A DNA stretch of 64,000 nucleotides from an uncultured Mailhella sp. (lineage in GTDB: Bacteria; Desulfobacterota; Desulfovibrionia; Desulfovibrionales; Desulfovibrionaceae). The notes below the pieces were generated by a model. That model worked only from the letters and a program-made list of their open reading frames with translations, had not been told where the DNA came from and ran no database searches. Both the position numbers and the translations under genes were made by a program. The DNA is taken from NCBI RefSeq assembly GCF_944324615.1, contig NZ_CALUWY010000002.1:1-64000 (forward strand), read 5' to 3'. Positions within the stretch are counted from its first letter, which is position 1. Every line of letters begins with the position of its first letter. Shown piece after piece: positions 26,861-36,543 of the stretch.

Positions 26861-27736
26861 ATGTTTCACGGAACGATAACTGCTCTGCTTACCCCGTTCA
26901 AGAACGGTACCATCGACGAAGAAGCCTACCGCGCCCACATCGAATGGCAGCTTGAACAGGGCGTGAACGGCGTGGTGCCCTGCGGCACCACCGGCGAATC
27001 CGCCACCATGACCCATGCGGAACACGAATCCGCCATCCGCATCTGCATCGACCAGGTGAAGGGCCGCGTGCCCGTCATCGCCGGGGCCGGTTCCAATAAT
27101 ACCGTCGAGGCCATCAGCCTCACCCGCTTCGCCAAGAAGGCCGGTGCCGACGCCGCTCTGCTCATCTCCCCCTACTACAACAAGCCCACGCAGGAAGGCA
27201 TCTTCCAGCACTTCAAGGCCATCAACGACGAAGTGGCCCTGCCCATGTTCGTGTACAACGTGCCCGGCCGCACCGGCTCCAACGTGCTGCCCGCCACCCA
27301 GGCCCGCATGGCCCGCGAACTCGAACACGTCATCGGCTGCAAGGAAGCCACCGCCAATCTGGTGCAGGTTTCCAACATCCTTGAACAGTGCCCCGAAGAC
27401 TACATCCTGCTTTCCGGCGACGACTTCACCGTTCTGCCCACCTATGCCGTGGGCGGCAAGGGCGTCATTTCCGTAACGGCCAACGTGCTGCCGGACATGA
27501 TGAGCGCCCTCACCGCCGCGTGCGAACGCGGCGACTACGAAGAAGCCCGCCGCCTGCACTTCGCGCTGGAACCCATGAACAGGGCCATGTTTGCGGAAAG
27601 CAACCCCATCCCCTGCAAGACCGCCCTTTCCCTCATGGGCCGTATGAGCTCCGAAGTACGCCTGCCTCTCTGCCAGCCCTCCGAAAATACGGTGAAGCTG
27701 CTGCGTGAGGTTCTCGCCTCCTACGGCAGAATCTGA
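26861..27736 (+). CDS. dapA: 4-Hydroxy-tetrahydrodipicolinate synthase
   Basis: 291 residues, condensing pyruvate with aspartate semialdehyde. Visible motifs are GTITALLTPFK at the N-terminus, GTTGESATMT (about 43-52), the Tyr-containing SPYYNKPTQEG, the VYNVPGRTG loop, and the Schiff-base Lys in IGCKEATAN (about residue 161). The AT-rich ribosome region has CGGAGAAAAGC. It ends before a strong terminator. Confidence 0.97.
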   Translation: MFHGTITALLTPFKNGTIDEEAYRAHIEWQLEQGVNGVVPCGTTGESATMTHAEHESAIRICIDQVKGRVPVIAGAGSNNTVEAISLTRFAKKAGADAALLISPYYNKPTQEGIFQHFKAINDEVALPMFVYNVPGRTGSNVLPATQARMARELEHVIGCKEATANLVQVSNILEQCPEDYILLSGDDFTVLPTYAVGGKGVISVTANVLPDMMSALTAACERGDYEEARRLHFALEPMNRAMFAESNPIPCKTALSLMGRMSSEVRLPLCQPSENTVKLLREVLASYGRI

Positions 27737-27766
27737 GCTTCTCCGGCCTGAGCCGGAAGACATCCG

Positions 27767-27806
27767 CAAAAAAAGCGCCTCCCTGCACAAGGGGGGCGTT
27801 TTTTTG
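27767..27806 (+). terminator. Terminator of the dap unit
   Basis: An A tract and CGCCTCCC on the left pair with GGGGGGCG and TTTTTTT on the right, with a seven-base loop and one bulged G. Confidence 0.85.
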
Positions 27807-27987
27807 TGCCCGGATTCCCCTTTGCAAAAAAAAAACGACGCGCCCTGCCCGTGCCGTTCCCCCTTCCGGCGCGAGGAAGCGCCCGCCCTCCTGCGAGAGG
27901 CCTGAGCACGCCGCTTCGCTTCCCTTTCTGCGTTCCGAGTGCCGCAGGCTTGAAAAAACAGCACGCCTTCTGATGGAGCAGCCTATT

Positions 27988-28023
27988 GATATCATGTAAT
28001 TTATTGAAATTTCATGAAATATC
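27988..28023. promoter_or_regulatory. AT-rich palindromic operator candidate
   Basis: GATATCATG (27988-27996) faces CATGAAATATC (28013-28023), an imperfect inverted repeat. Inside it lies the perfect 12-bp palindrome ATTTCATGAAAT (28009-28020). It sits about 45 bases upstream of a promoter -35 box. Confidence 0.45.
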
Positions 28024-28065
28024 ATCTATCTGCCGAAAAATTCATTTTCTTATCAGGAATTATTC

Positions 28066-28094
28066 TTGACAAGCGGAACTTTCATGCCCATATT
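28066..28094 (+). promoter_or_regulatory. Sigma70-type promoter for the 120-residue gene
   Basis: TTGACA (28066-28071), 17-base spacer, CATATT (28089-28094). It lies about 65 bases upstream of the coding start. Confidence 0.65.
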
Positions 28095-28158
28095 GGTCTC
28101 AACAGAGATGCTTCAGGAACGGCGAACCGCCGCCCTCATCCCGCACAAGGAGACCACC

Positions 28159-28521
28159 ATGCAGTACAATACCTCCGAACAGCTCAAGGCCTTCAGCAGC
28201 CTTCCCATAGAATGGAACCTCGATCCCGCCGACGCCGTCACCCTTTACCTTGAATGGGGCAACAACGACTGGCACGCCGAACACGCCCCCGTGCGCTCCA
28301 AGGACGATTTCGCCCACTATTTCGTGCTCGACAACTGGACCGAGCAGCCCACCCTGCGCCTTGTGATGCGCAATTCCGAAGCCACGGAAGACCTGTGGGT
28401 CTCCCCTCTGCCCGAAGAACTGGAAGGTGACTTCCACAAGGAATTCGGCACGCTGAAGGGCGTGTTCATGCCTTCCGATCCCATGAAGGACTGGCTCAGG
28501 GAAAAACTTTACGCCGCGTAA
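28159..28521 (+). CDS. Small conserved hypothetical protein (DVU0772-like)
   Basis: 120 residues, soluble and acidic, with no signal peptide and no cysteine. LYLEWGNNDWHAEHAPVRSK (about residues 31-50) is a very distinctive block. I recall a similar short conserved protein in Desulfovibrio (DVU0772-like), but cannot confirm this without a search. AAGGAG lies seven bases before the ATG. The strong promoter and palindromic operator candidate upstream suggest a regulated, possibly highly expressed monocistronic gene. Function unknown. Confidence 0.75.
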   Translation: MQYNTSEQLKAFSSLPIEWNLDPADAVTLYLEWGNNDWHAEHAPVRSKDDFAHYFVLDNWTEQPTLRLVMRNSEATEDLWVSPLPEELEGDFHKEFGTLKGVFMPSDPMKDWLREKLYAA

Positions 28522-28673
28522 AAAAACTCCTCTCTCCGCCGGGAGGGCCCGTCCGGTGCACGCACGCGCCGGGCGGGCCTTTCCATCGAGATCCGGCCGC
28601 AGAACGACGCAGGCAGGGCGCAAAAACACGGTGAACAGCGCCCGGGCGCAGTGCCGGAGGCGCAGTACGGCTC

Positions 28674-28701
28674 TTGCTTCCGGCGCAAAGCTGTGTTAAA
28701 T
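28674..28701 (+). promoter_or_regulatory. Possible promoter of tRNA-Leu
   Basis: TTGCTT (28674-28679), 16-base spacer, TTAAAT (28696-28701), about 33 bases before the tRNA 5' end. Confidence 0.4.
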
Positions 28702-28733
28702 TCTTCGCCTTGCAGTATATATGGCTCTTGCGT

Positions 28734-28818
28734 GCGAGAGTGGCGAAACTGGCATACGCACTGGATTTAGGATCCAGCGGAGTGATCCTTGAGAGTTCAA
28801 GCCTCTCCTCTCGCACCA
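28734..28818 (+). tRNA. tRNA-Leu (anticodon UAG), CCA encoded
   Basis: 85 bases. Acceptor stem GCGAGAG (28734-28740) pairs with CTCTCGC (28808-28814), followed by A and an encoded CCA. The anticodon arm CTGGA-TTTAGGA-TCCAG gives TAG. A long class II variable arm (CGGAGTGATCCTT) and T arm GAGAG-TTCAAGC-CTCTC are present. It sits 66 bases upstream of tig. Confidence 0.95.
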
Positions 28819-28884
28819 TTTTCTGCGCCATTTCTCTGCCTTCCGGCAAGGCCGGGCAGATCATTCATAAGGAGTTTTACCGAT

Positions 28885-30198
28885 ATGGCTCACAGCATCG
28901 AAGTCGTTTCCCCTGTCTCCCGCAAAATCAGCGTGACCGTCCCGGCCGAGGAGGTCAATGCCGCTCTCAACGCCGCCGCCCGTGAAGTGGGCGCTTCCGT
29001 CACGCTGCCCGGCTTCCGCAAGGGCAAGGCTCCCGTTTCCGTCATCGAAAAGCGCTTTGCCGGCGAAGTGCTTTCCCGCGCTTCCGAAACGCTGGTGGAA
29101 CGTCGCGTGGCCGACATCCTGAAGGAAGAGGACATCAAGCCCCTCTCCCGTCTGGACTACAACGGCGACCAGATCACCCGCGGCAAGGACTTCAACTTCT
29201 CCTTCTCCTTTGAAACCCTGCCCGACGACATCAGGCTTCCCGAAGACCTGTCCGCCCTCAGCGTGGAAATGGATTCCTCCGAAGCCACCGAAGAAGAAGT
29301 GGAAGCCTTCACCAGGCGCCTGCTGAAGAGCACCGCCACCCTGGAAGAAGTGAAGGAAGCGCGTCTTCCCGAAAACGGCGACATCGTCACCATCGACGTG
29401 GACGGCGATGTGGAGGGCAAGAGCGTGCCCGGCATGAAGGTGGAAAACTACAGCATCCAGCTTTCCGAACCTGCCGAAGGCAAGGAACTCTCCGAACTCG
29501 ACAACATCATCCGCGGCCTGCATGCGGGTGAGGAAGGCACCGGCACCATGGTCTGCCCCGAAGATCACATCGACGAAAGCCTGCGCGGCAAGACGGTGAA
29601 CCTTCGCGTGAAGCTCAACAAGATCAGCCGTGAAATCCTGCCCGAACTCGACGAAGACTATGCCAAGAAGCTGGGCTTCCCGGATCTGGCCGCGCTGAAG
29701 AAGATGCTCGCCGACCAGGCCAGCCACAACAAGGTTGCTTCCGCCCGCAGCGCCGCCGAACAGAAGCTCATCGCCTCTGCTCTGGAAGGTCAGGATTTCC
29801 CCCTGCCCGAAGCCGTGGTCAAGAATCAGCAGGTTGAATACGAAAACGAGATACGCGAATATCTCAGCCAGCAGGGCCTGGACAAGGCCGCCATTGACGA
29901 AAGCGTCAAGAACATGGAAGGCGAAATCCGCACCCGCGGCGAAGAACGCGCCCGCGTGCAGGTGTTCCTCACCGCTCTCGCCCGCCGTGAAAAGCTTGAA
30001 GTTTCCGCTCAGGAAGTGGACATGCAGATCATGCAGATGGCCCGTGAATACAAGCAGGACTTCCGCAAGCTGCGCGAAGCTCTGTATCAGAACGGCGCCG
30101 TCAACGACATTCAGGACCGCATGCTGAACAGCAAGGCCATGAGCCTCATGTTCGACAAGGCCCAGAAGGTCGCTCCCGCCGAAGCCAAGGCCGAATAA
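28885..30198 (+). CDS. tig: Trigger factor, ribosome-associated chaperone and prolyl isomerase
   Basis: 437 residues. The N-terminal ribosome-binding domain carries the signature [12 protein letters not shown] (about residues 39-50), the middle FKBP-like domain covers about 150-240, and the long helical C-terminal chaperone arm ends in an Ala/Glu-rich tail. AAGGAG lies eight bases before the ATG at 28885. It heads the conserved tig-clpP-clpX-lon protein-quality cluster. Confidence 0.96.
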   Translation: MAHSIEVVSPVSRKISVTVPAEEVNAALNAAAREVGASVTLPGFRKGKAPVSVIEKRFAGEVLSRASETLVERRVADILKEEDIKPLSRLDYNGDQITRGKDFNFSFSFETLPDDIRLPEDLSALSVEMDSSEATEEEVEAFTRRLLKSTATLEEVKEARLPENGDIVTIDVDGDVEGKSVPGMKVENYSIQLSEPAEGKELSELDNIIRGLHAGEEGTGTMVCPEDHIDESLRGKTVNLRVKLNKISREILPELDEDYAKKLGFPDLAALKKMLADQASHNKVASARSAAEQKLIASALEGQDFPLPEAVVKNQQVEYENEIREYLSQQGLDKAAIDESVKNMEGEIRTRGEERARVQVFLTALARREKLEVSAQEVDMQIMQMAREYKQDFRKLREALYQNGAVNDIQDRMLNSKAMSLMFDKAQKVAPAEAKAE

Positions 30199-30205
30199 CG
30201 AATCA

Positions 30206-30246
30206 GGAAAGGATTCCCCGGCTTCACGGCCGGGGATTTCCTTTCT
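30206..30246 (+). terminator. Hairpin between tig and clpP
   Basis: Inner stem CCCCGGC (30216-30222) with GCCGGGG (30229-30235), outer GAAAGG/CCTTTC arms, then a short T-containing tail. It probably acts as a partial terminator, or to set the tig:clpP ratio. Confidence 0.5.
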
Positions 30247-30260
30247 TAAGGAGCCCAGAC

Positions 30261-30872
30261 GTGACTATCCCCTTTGTCATCGAATCCACCGGACGCGGAG
30301 AACGTTCCTACGACATCTACTCCCGTCTTCTCAAGGACCGCATCGTTCTTCTGTGCGACGAGGTCAACGACGCCACGGCCTCGCTTATCTGCGCCCAGCT
30401 GCTTTTTCTGGAATCGCAGGACCCTGAAAAGGAAATAAGCCTGTACATCAACAGCCCCGGCGGGTCGGTCACGGCGGGCATGGCCATTTATGACACCATG
30501 CAGTTCATCGCTCCTCCCGTGGCCACGCTGTGCATCGGTCAGGCCGCCAGCATGGGGGCCTTTCTCCTGGCCGGCGGCGCCAAGGGCATGCGCTACAGCC
30601 TGCCCAACAGCCGCATCATGATCCATCAGCCCTCCGCCGGCGTGCAGGGGCAGATCACGGACATGGATATCCATGTGCGCGAAGGTCTGCGCCTTAAAAA
30701 GAACCTGAACCGCATCCTTGCGGAAAACACCGGCAACAGCGCAGCGCGCATCGCCGCGGCCACCGAGCGCGACCATTTCATGTCCGCCGAGGAAGCCCTG
30801 AAGTTCGGTCTCATCGACCGCATTCTCAGCTCCCGCCGCGACGTGGCGAACAACACGGGAAGTCAGGCATGA
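30261..30872 (+). CDS. clpP: ATP-dependent Clp protease proteolytic subunit
   Basis: 203 residues from a GTG start (TAAGGAG ten bases upstream). The catalytic triad is Ser97 in GQAASMGAF, His122 in RIMIHQPS and Asp171 in [11 protein letters not shown]. It forms the barrel protease fed by ClpX, whose ATG overlaps its stop as ATGA. Confidence 0.97.
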   Translation: MTIPFVIESTGRGERSYDIYSRLLKDRIVLLCDEVNDATASLICAQLLFLESQDPEKEISLYINSPGGSVTAGMAIYDTMQFIAPPVATLCIGQAASMGAFLLAGGAKGMRYSLPNSRIMIHQPSAGVQGQITDMDIHVREGLRLKKNLNRILAENTGNSAARIAAATERDHFMSAEEALKFGLIDRILSSRRDVANNTGSQA

Positions 30873-32095
30873 ACGACGATCAGAAAGAAATCCGCTGCTC
30901 CTTCTGCGGAAAGAGCGGCTCTGAAGTGCGCCACTTCGTCACGCAGGGCGAAGTGTGCATCTGCGACGCATGCGTGGCTGCCTGCGCCGACATCATGGCC
31001 GAACAGGACCGCAGGGAACATAACGGCGAGGAACCGGGCGAACTGCTCACTCCTCAGGAAATCAAGGCCCGGCTCGACGATTACGTCATCGGTCAGGAAC
31101 GCGCCAAGAAGATCCTTTCCGTGGCCGTGCACAACCACTACAAGCGCGTGTTCCATGCCGGCGCCATCGAAGGCGTGGAGCTTGAGAAGAGCAACATTCT
31201 TCTGCTCGGCCCCTCGGGCAGCGGCAAGACGCTGCTTGCCCGCACTCTGGCCCGCGTGCTCAAGGTGCCTTTCGCCATTGCCGACGCCACCACCCTCACC
31301 GAAGCCGGTTATGTGGGCGAAGACGTGGAGAACATCCTCGTCCAGCTGCTTCAGAACGCCGACTACGACCTTGACGCCGCCTGCAAGGGCATTATCTATA
31401 TCGATGAAATCGACAAGATTTCGCGCAAGGCCGACGGGCCGTCCATCACCCGCGACGTGTCGGGCGAAGGCGTGCAGCAGGCTCTTTTGAAAATCATTGA
31501 AGGCACGGTGGCCAACATCCCGCCCAAGGGCGGACGCAAGCACCCGCAGCAGGAGTTCATCCGCATGGATACCTCGAACATCCTGTTCATCATGGGCGGC
31601 GCGTTCATCGGGCTGGAAAAGCTGGTGGAATCGCGTTCCCGCGGCACCAGCATGGGCTTCGGCGCGCATATCGAGAAAAAGAGCGAACACCGCCTGGGTG
31701 AGCTTCTCGATCAGGTGGTTCCCACCGACCTCGTGCAGTTCGGGCTCATTCCCGAATTCATCGGGCGTATTCCGGTCATCACCCATGTGGAAGAGCTCAG
31801 TGTGGACGATCTTCTGCGCGTCATGACCGAACCGAAGAACGCGCTGGTCAAGCAGTATCAGAAGCTCTTCGAGCTCGACGGCGTGACGCTGCGCTTTGAA
31901 GATGACGCCCTGCGCGCCGTGGCCGAAAAGGCCCTGGAAAACAAGACGGGCGCCCGTGGCCTTCGCAATGTGCTGGAAAACGTGATGCTCGACATCATGT
32001 ATGAACTTCCCACCCTCAAGGACGTGACCGAGTGCGTCATCACCCGCGGCGTCATCGAGGGTACGGACAAGCCCATCCTCACGCACGCCGCGTAA
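30869..32095 (+). CDS. clpX: Clp protease ATP-binding specificity subunit
   Basis: 408 residues. The N-terminal C4 zinc domain (CSFCGKSG and [10 protein letters not shown]) dimerises and recruits substrates. The AAA+ core has Walker [12 protein letters not shown] (about residues 113-123) and Walker [10 protein letters not shown]. The IGF-type ClpP-docking loop is present as [17 protein letters not shown] sequences. It is translationally coupled to clpP. Confidence 0.97.
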   Translation: MNDDQKEIRCSFCGKSGSEVRHFVTQGEVCICDACVAACADIMAEQDRREHNGEEPGELLTPQEIKARLDDYVIGQERAKKILSVAVHNHYKRVFHAGAIEGVELEKSNILLLGPSGSGKTLLARTLARVLKVPFAIADATTLTEAGYVGEDVENILVQLLQNADYDLDAACKGIIYIDEIDKISRKADGPSITRDVSGEGVQQALLKIIEGTVANIPPKGGRKHPQQEFIRMDTSNILFIMGGAFIGLEKLVESRSRGTSMGFGAHIEKKSEHRLGELLDQVVPTDLVQFGLIPEFIGRIPVITHVEELSVDDLLRVMTEPKNALVKQYQKLFELDGVTLRFEDDALRAVAEKALENKTGARGLRNVLENVMLDIMYELPTLKDVTECVITRGVIEGTDKPILTHAA

Positions 32096-32139
32096 AGGGT
32101 GGAACCGTTTTTCCCGGGGTTCTTCCCCGGCCCCGGCAG

Positions 32140-32182
32140 TTGCGTTCCTGCTTCCCGGCCTTCCGGCCGGGCAGGGACGCAA
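32140..32182 (+). promoter_or_regulatory. Long hairpin between clpX and lon
   Basis: TTGCGT (32140-32145) pairs with ACGCAA (32177-32182). Inside are a CCTGC/GCAGG arm and an inner CCCGGCC/GGCCGGG stem. No T tract follows. It may be a pause, processing or stability element upstream of lon. Confidence 0.5.
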
Positions 32183-32210
32183 TTGCATACCGGGAATATT
32201 GAGGATCTCT

Positions 32211-34646
32211 ATGGCTGAACAGACTCCGCTGGAATTGCCCATCATTACCCTGCGTGAAGTAGTGATGTTCCCTCATGCCGTGATGACGTTCCATGTCGGG
32301 CGTTCGGCTTCGGTGAGTGCCATCAACAGCGCCGTCACCGAATACGACAAGCAGATATTTCTGGTGGCGCAGACAAGCGCCGCCATCGAACGCCCCGGCC
32401 TTTCCGACCTGTTCCAGATGGGCGTGGTCAGCCGCGTGCTCCGCGCCGACCGCCTTCAGGACAATACCATAAAGCTGGTATGCGAAGGGCTGTACCGCGC
32501 CACATGGCTCCCCCTGAACGCAAGTTCCGCCTTCGGCGACCGCGCCTTCCCGCGGCTGCGCACCGTGCGTGTGGAAGAAACGCTGGAAGAGGATGCGGAA
32601 CTGCCCGCCGTGGTGGAGGCCCTGCAGGATGCCCTTTCCGAGGCCTGCCGCCAGAACCGCCGCATCACCCCCGAACAGCTGGCCGCCTTTGCGCTGCTCG
32701 ATGATCCGGGCACCCTGGCCGATGCCGTGGCTCCCTGCCTCAAGGTGGACTACCTGCACAAGCAGGCCATTCTGGAAACCCTCGATCAGGGCAAGCGTCT
32801 GCGCCAGGTATATGAATACCTGGGCGGCGAACTCATCGCCTCGGGCGTGGACAAGACCATCAAGAGCCGCGTCAAGGCTCAGATGGAACAGAACCAGAAG
32901 GAATATTACCTCACCGAGCAGCTCAAGGCCATCAACAAGGAACTCGGACACGACGACATACAGGCCGAGATCGTGGAGCTTGAGGAAAAGCTCAAGGCCA
33001 AGAACATGCCCGAAGACGCGCGGGAACGCGCTCTCCGCGAAGTGCGCAAGCTCCGCCAGATGCCCCCGGCCTCCTCGGAATATGTGGTGGCCAGAAACTA
33101 TGTGGACTGGATCATCGACCTGCCCTGGAACAAGCTCAAGCCCGTGGACATCGACCTGGCAAAGGCCCGTTCCGTGCTCGACGGCGGACATTTCGGGCTG
33201 GAAAAGGCCAAGACGCGTATTCTGGAATACCTTGCGGTGCAGAAGCTTTCCGGCTCCCTCAAGGGCCCCATACTCTGCCTTGTGGGGCCTCCCGGCGTGG
33301 GCAAGACCTCTCTTGCCAAGTCCATAGCCGAGGCCACGGGCCGCGAATTCGTGCGCATTTCCCTGGGCGGCGTGCGCGACGAGGCGGAAATACGCGGTCA
33401 CAGGCGCACCTATATCGGCGCCCTGCCCGGCAAGATCATCATGGCGCTCAAGCGCGCGAAGTACAACAACCCCCTCTTCTGCCTCGATGAAATCGACAAG
33501 ATGACGGTGGACTTCCGCGGCGACCCGGCTTCCGCCCTCCTTGAGGTGCTGGACCCGGAACAGAACTGCGCCTTCAACGATCATTATCTCGACATGGACT
33601 ACGACCTTTCGCAGGTCTTCTTCATCACCACGGCAAATTCCATGCAGAGCATTCCCGCTCCTCTTCTCGACCGCATGGAAGTGCTGGAGCTTTCCAGCTA
33701 TCTGGAAGGCGAAAAGGTGCATATCGCACGGGATTTCCTGCTGCCGCGTCAGTGGAAGCTGCACGGGCTCAAGGCGGAGAACATGGAGCTTTCCGACGAG
33801 GCGCTTCTTGAGATCATCCGCTCCTACACCCGGGAATCGGGCGTGCGCAACCTGGAGCGGCAGATCGCCGCATTGTGCCGCAAGACGGCCATCCGTCTTG
33901 TGGACGCCGCGGACACCTCCCTCTGCGTGTCCATCGGGGAAAAGGATCTGGAAGACTTCCTCGGTGTGAAGAAGTACCGGTATGACGAGAAGGAGAATCA
34001 TCCGCAGCCCGGCGTGGCCGCAGGCCTTGCCTACACCGGCGCCGGGGGCGACATTCTGTACATCGAAACCGTGGTCATGCCCGGCAACGGCAAGATTCAG
34101 GTCACGGGCAAGCTCGGCGACGTGATGAAGGAATCCGCCCATGCGGCCTTTTCCTACATCCGTTCCCGTTCCAGCCTGCTCGGCCTGAAGCCCGACTTCT
34201 ACAAGGACATCGACATCCATGTGCATGTTCCCGAAGGCGCCGTGCCCAAGGACGGCCCCTCCGCAGGCATCACCCTGGCCACGGCCCTTTCCTCCGCCCT
34301 GCTCGGCATTCCCGTGCGCGACGACGTGTGCATGACCGGCGAAATCACCCTTCGCGGCCGCGTGCTCGCCATCGGCGGACTCAGGGAAAAACTGCTTGCC
34401 GCGAGCCGCTCCGGCATGAAGACCGTGCTCGTGCCCGCCGACAACGAAAAGGACCTCAAGGAAGTGCCCGAGGAAATACTGCACACTCTGGACATCCGCT
34501 TTGTGCGCGATGCGGATGAGGTGCTGCCCCTCGCGCTTCTCGCCTCGAAGGAGGAAATCTTCTCCGGCGAGGATACCCACGCCCTCATCCATTCCCTGCG
34601 CGCTTCCCGCGCTCTCGGTCAGGATCTCGGCGGAGCCGTGCTGTAA
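32211..34646 (+). CDS. lon: ATP-dependent serine protease La
   Basis: 811 residues. The N-terminal LON substrate domain starts [17 protein letters not shown]. The AAA+ domain has Walker [12 protein letters not shown] (about residue 357) and Walker [11 protein letters not shown]. The protease domain has the catalytic Ser in [10 protein letters not shown] (about 684) and Lys in [17 protein letters not shown] at 32211 has GAGG six bases upstream. It ends the tig-clpP-clpX-lon series before a strong terminator. Confidence 0.97.
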   Translation: MAEQTPLELPIITLREVVMFPHAVMTFHVGRSASVSAINSAVTEYDKQIFLVAQTSAAIERPGLSDLFQMGVVSRVLRADRLQDNTIKLVCEGLYRATWLPLNASSAFGDRAFPRLRTVRVEETLEEDAELPAVVEALQDALSEACRQNRRITPEQLAAFALLDDPGTLADAVAPCLKVDYLHKQAILETLDQGKRLRQVYEYLGGELIASGVDKTIKSRVKAQMEQNQKEYYLTEQLKAINKELGHDDIQAEIVELEEKLKAKNMPEDARERALREVRKLRQMPPASSEYVVARNYVDWIIDLPWNKLKPVDIDLAKARSVLDGGHFGLEKAKTRILEYLAVQKLSGSLKGPILCLVGPPGVGKTSLAKSIAEATGREFVRISLGGVRDEAEIRGHRRTYIGALPGKIIMALKRAKYNNPLFCLDEIDKMTVDFRGDPASALLEVLDPEQNCAFNDHYLDMDYDLSQVFFITTANSMQSIPAPLLDRMEVLELSSYLEGEKVHIARDFLLPRQWKLHGLKAENMELSDEALLEIIRSYTRESGVRNLERQIAALCRKTAIRLVDAADTSLCVSIGEKDLEDFLGVKKYRYDEKENHPQPGVAAGLAYTGAGGDILYIETVVMPGNGKIQVTGKLGDVMKESAHAAFSYIRSRSSLLGLKPDFYKDIDIHVHVPEGAVPKDGPSAGITLATALSSALLGIPVRDDVCMTGEITLRGRVLAIGGLREKLLAASRSGMKTVLVPADNEKDLKEVPEEILHTLDIRFVRDADEVLPLALLASKEEIFSGEDTHALIHSLRASRALGQDLGGAVL

Positions 34647-34684
34647 CGCGCTCTTTTCTTCTGCAGAACGGACCTGAACACTGC

Positions 34685-34721
34685 ATGCCCCCGAAGTAAT
34701 ATCGCTCCGGGGGCATTTTTT
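34685..34721 (+). terminator. Terminator of lon
   Basis: ATGCCCCCG (34685-34693) pairs with CGGGGGCAT (34708-34716), then TTTTT. Confidence 0.9.
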
Positions 34722-35368
34722 GTCCTCTCCCCGGTGTCTTCACGGGCATGACGATGCCCTGAACCCCATGAAAATTCACGCAAATGCATTCCACAGCTTC
34801 GAAGATCAGGCTTGCCTCATCAAAAACGTCGGAGCTTCTCTCCCGTCAGAATTTTTCTGTTTTCGAAAAGGGCCTGTCCTGCATGTCTTTTACTTACGGC
34901 TTCATCAGCACCGGCAGCACAGCCCTTCTCCCGGAAGAGATCTCCTCTCTCACAGTCGGGCTGTTTCGGTAATTCTCTCAGCATAAAACCTCTGTCTCTT
35001 TCTGTGATGCCAAGGCGGGACATATACTTTGATGATAATTAAAGAAATTTTTCCCAAATTTATTTCATACAAAAATACTTCCTGCTTAGTCCGGCATATT
35101 TTCCAGACAAAACGCAAGATGCCAATAATCATCTGTTTTTTTATCAAAAAATATTATTTCCGAGCAAGACTTTTCCATGGTTTTCACTGCCCTGTCCCTC
35201 ACCGGATTCTCTCACAGCGAAGCACCGACACTTCCGGACCTTCTTTTGAGAAAAACAACACAAAAAATTAGCTGGGACTACAATGCCGTTTTTTACTGAA
35301 GGTTACTTTATTCACGAGCCTGAAGAATCAGTCGCCGAAGGCTGAATCCATTTTTATGAGGAGGTCTT
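34722..35368 (+). other. AT-rich non-coding lead-in to the accessory operon
   Basis: About 650 bases between lon and the oxidoreductase. GC content drops sharply from about 34980, with runs such as ATAATTAAAGAAATTTTT. The only small frame with reasonable placement is 35283-35345 (20 residues, MPFFTEGYFIHEPEESVAEG), with a poor ribosome site. No convincing promoter could be chosen. This is the left edge of a compositionally different segment. Confidence 0.5.
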
Positions 35369-36541
35369 ATGTTACGTTCCATCGACCAGGAAAAATGCAT
35401 CGGATGCGGATCCTGCTTTAAAACGTGTTCATTTGATGTATACCGTCTGAATACACATCAAGAAAAAGTATCGCCCTGTGCAGCGGCCTGTCCCGCCGGT
35501 GTCGATGTCCGCAGCTATATGCATCTGCTTCAGCAGGGCCGTCATGCCGACGCTGCAAATGAACTGTTGCAGTACAACCCCTTCCCTCTGTTCACCAGCC
35601 TGATCTGTCCGCATTTCTGCGAAAAAACCTGCACCCGTAAAAAGATTGATGCTTCCGTCAACATTGCGGCCATGGAAGATTACCTCGGCCACTGGATTCT
35701 TGAACATGATCCCATTCTGCCGGACATCAGCCGCGCAGGCACGATAGCAGTCATCGGCTCTGGAGCATCCGGTCTCGCAGCAGCCTATTTCATGCGCAGG
35801 CACGGATATTCCGTCGTCGTCTACGAAAAAGAACAGAGTCTGGGCGGACAATTCCGCGAAAACATTCCTGCCGACCTGTTCGAAGCACAGATTGCCTGGT
35901 TCAAAAGCTGCGGCATAGAATTCAAGACCGGCACTCCCGTCGGTGATGATGAAGCCATCACCGTACGCGGCCTGCGCAGGGAACACACCAAAGCCGTCAT
36001 CATAGCCACTGGTAGAAACAGCGCGACGCAGTTCGCTTCCGTCGTAGACGTCATCGACGGCAACATCGTCGCCGATCCCATCACGCGAGCCACAAGAACC
36101 AACGGCGTATTCGCAGCCGGCCCCGTGCGGGGAGCCTCCCATGACCCTGCTCATGAAATCGCCGAAGGTCGTGAATCCGCCTATTCCGCCAACTGCTTCG
36201 TGGACGGCTGGGACATGCTGGAATCCCGTCCCGGGAAAAAACATGGCATCGCGACGATGCCCACGGAAAAAATGTTCCAGTACTCGCAGGAACTGCCCAT
36301 CGGCAACCTGCCCGCCACCCCCCGCAATGAAGTCTCTCCCGGCCGGATCTTCGACTATGAGACCATGATTCTTGAGGCCAACCGCTGCGTCACCTGCGGT
36401 GCAAAGGCGGAAGCAGCATACAAGAACGACTGCATGACCTGCTACTTCTGCGAAATAGCCTGTCCTGTCGGCGCCATCCTCATCGACCCCTTCAAGGAAC
36501 GGCTGCCCCGTACCATCGAATTCGAACGTGAAGGAGTGTAG
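35369..36541 (+). CDS. Fe-S/FAD oxidoreductase with GltD-like fold
   Basis: 390 residues. N-terminal ferredoxin half-motif CIGCGSCFKTC (residues 10-20). Then the Fe-S domain of glutamate-synthase-small-chain relatives (CAAACPAGVDVRSYM, LICPHFCEKTC). The FAD site is GSGASGLAAAYFMRR (about 129-143). A shortened second nucleotide domain ends ATGRNSATQFASVVD, and C-terminal cluster cysteines are CVTCG and CMTCYFCEIACPVGA. At 390 residues it is shorter than GltD (about 470), so the NAD(P)H half is reduced. GAGGAGG precedes the ATG. It lies two bases before the flavoprotein gene and is probably its electron donor. Confidence 0.8.
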   Translation: MLRSIDQEKCIGCGSCFKTCSFDVYRLNTHQEKVSPCAAACPAGVDVRSYMHLLQQGRHADAANELLQYNPFPLFTSLICPHFCEKTCTRKKIDASVNIAAMEDYLGHWILEHDPILPDISRAGTIAVIGSGASGLAAAYFMRRHGYSVVVYEKEQSLGGQFRENIPADLFEAQIAWFKSCGIEFKTGTPVGDDEAITVRGLRREHTKAVIIATGRNSATQFASVVDVIDGNIVADPITRATRTNGVFAAGPVRGASHDPAHEIAEGRESAYSANCFVDGWDMLESRPGKKHGIATMPTEKMFQYSQELPIGNLPATPRNEVSPGRIFDYETMILEANRCVTCGAKAEAAYKNDCMTCYFCEIACPVGAILIDPFKERLPRTIEFEREGV

Positions 36542-36543
36542 AG

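Noticed and set aside
32079..34592. 837-codon minus-strand frame opposite lon
   Set aside because: An antisense shadow produced by high GC codon usage; lon itself is unambiguous.
30261..34646. Whole-window scan for CRISPR arrays, rRNA, prophage and transposase genes
   Set aside because: No regularly spaced repeats, rRNA-like sequence, integrase or transposase motifs were seen here or elsewhere in the window.
34820..35023. 67-codon minus-strand frame in the AT-rich gap after lon
   Set aside because: Poor ribosome site and no recognisable features.
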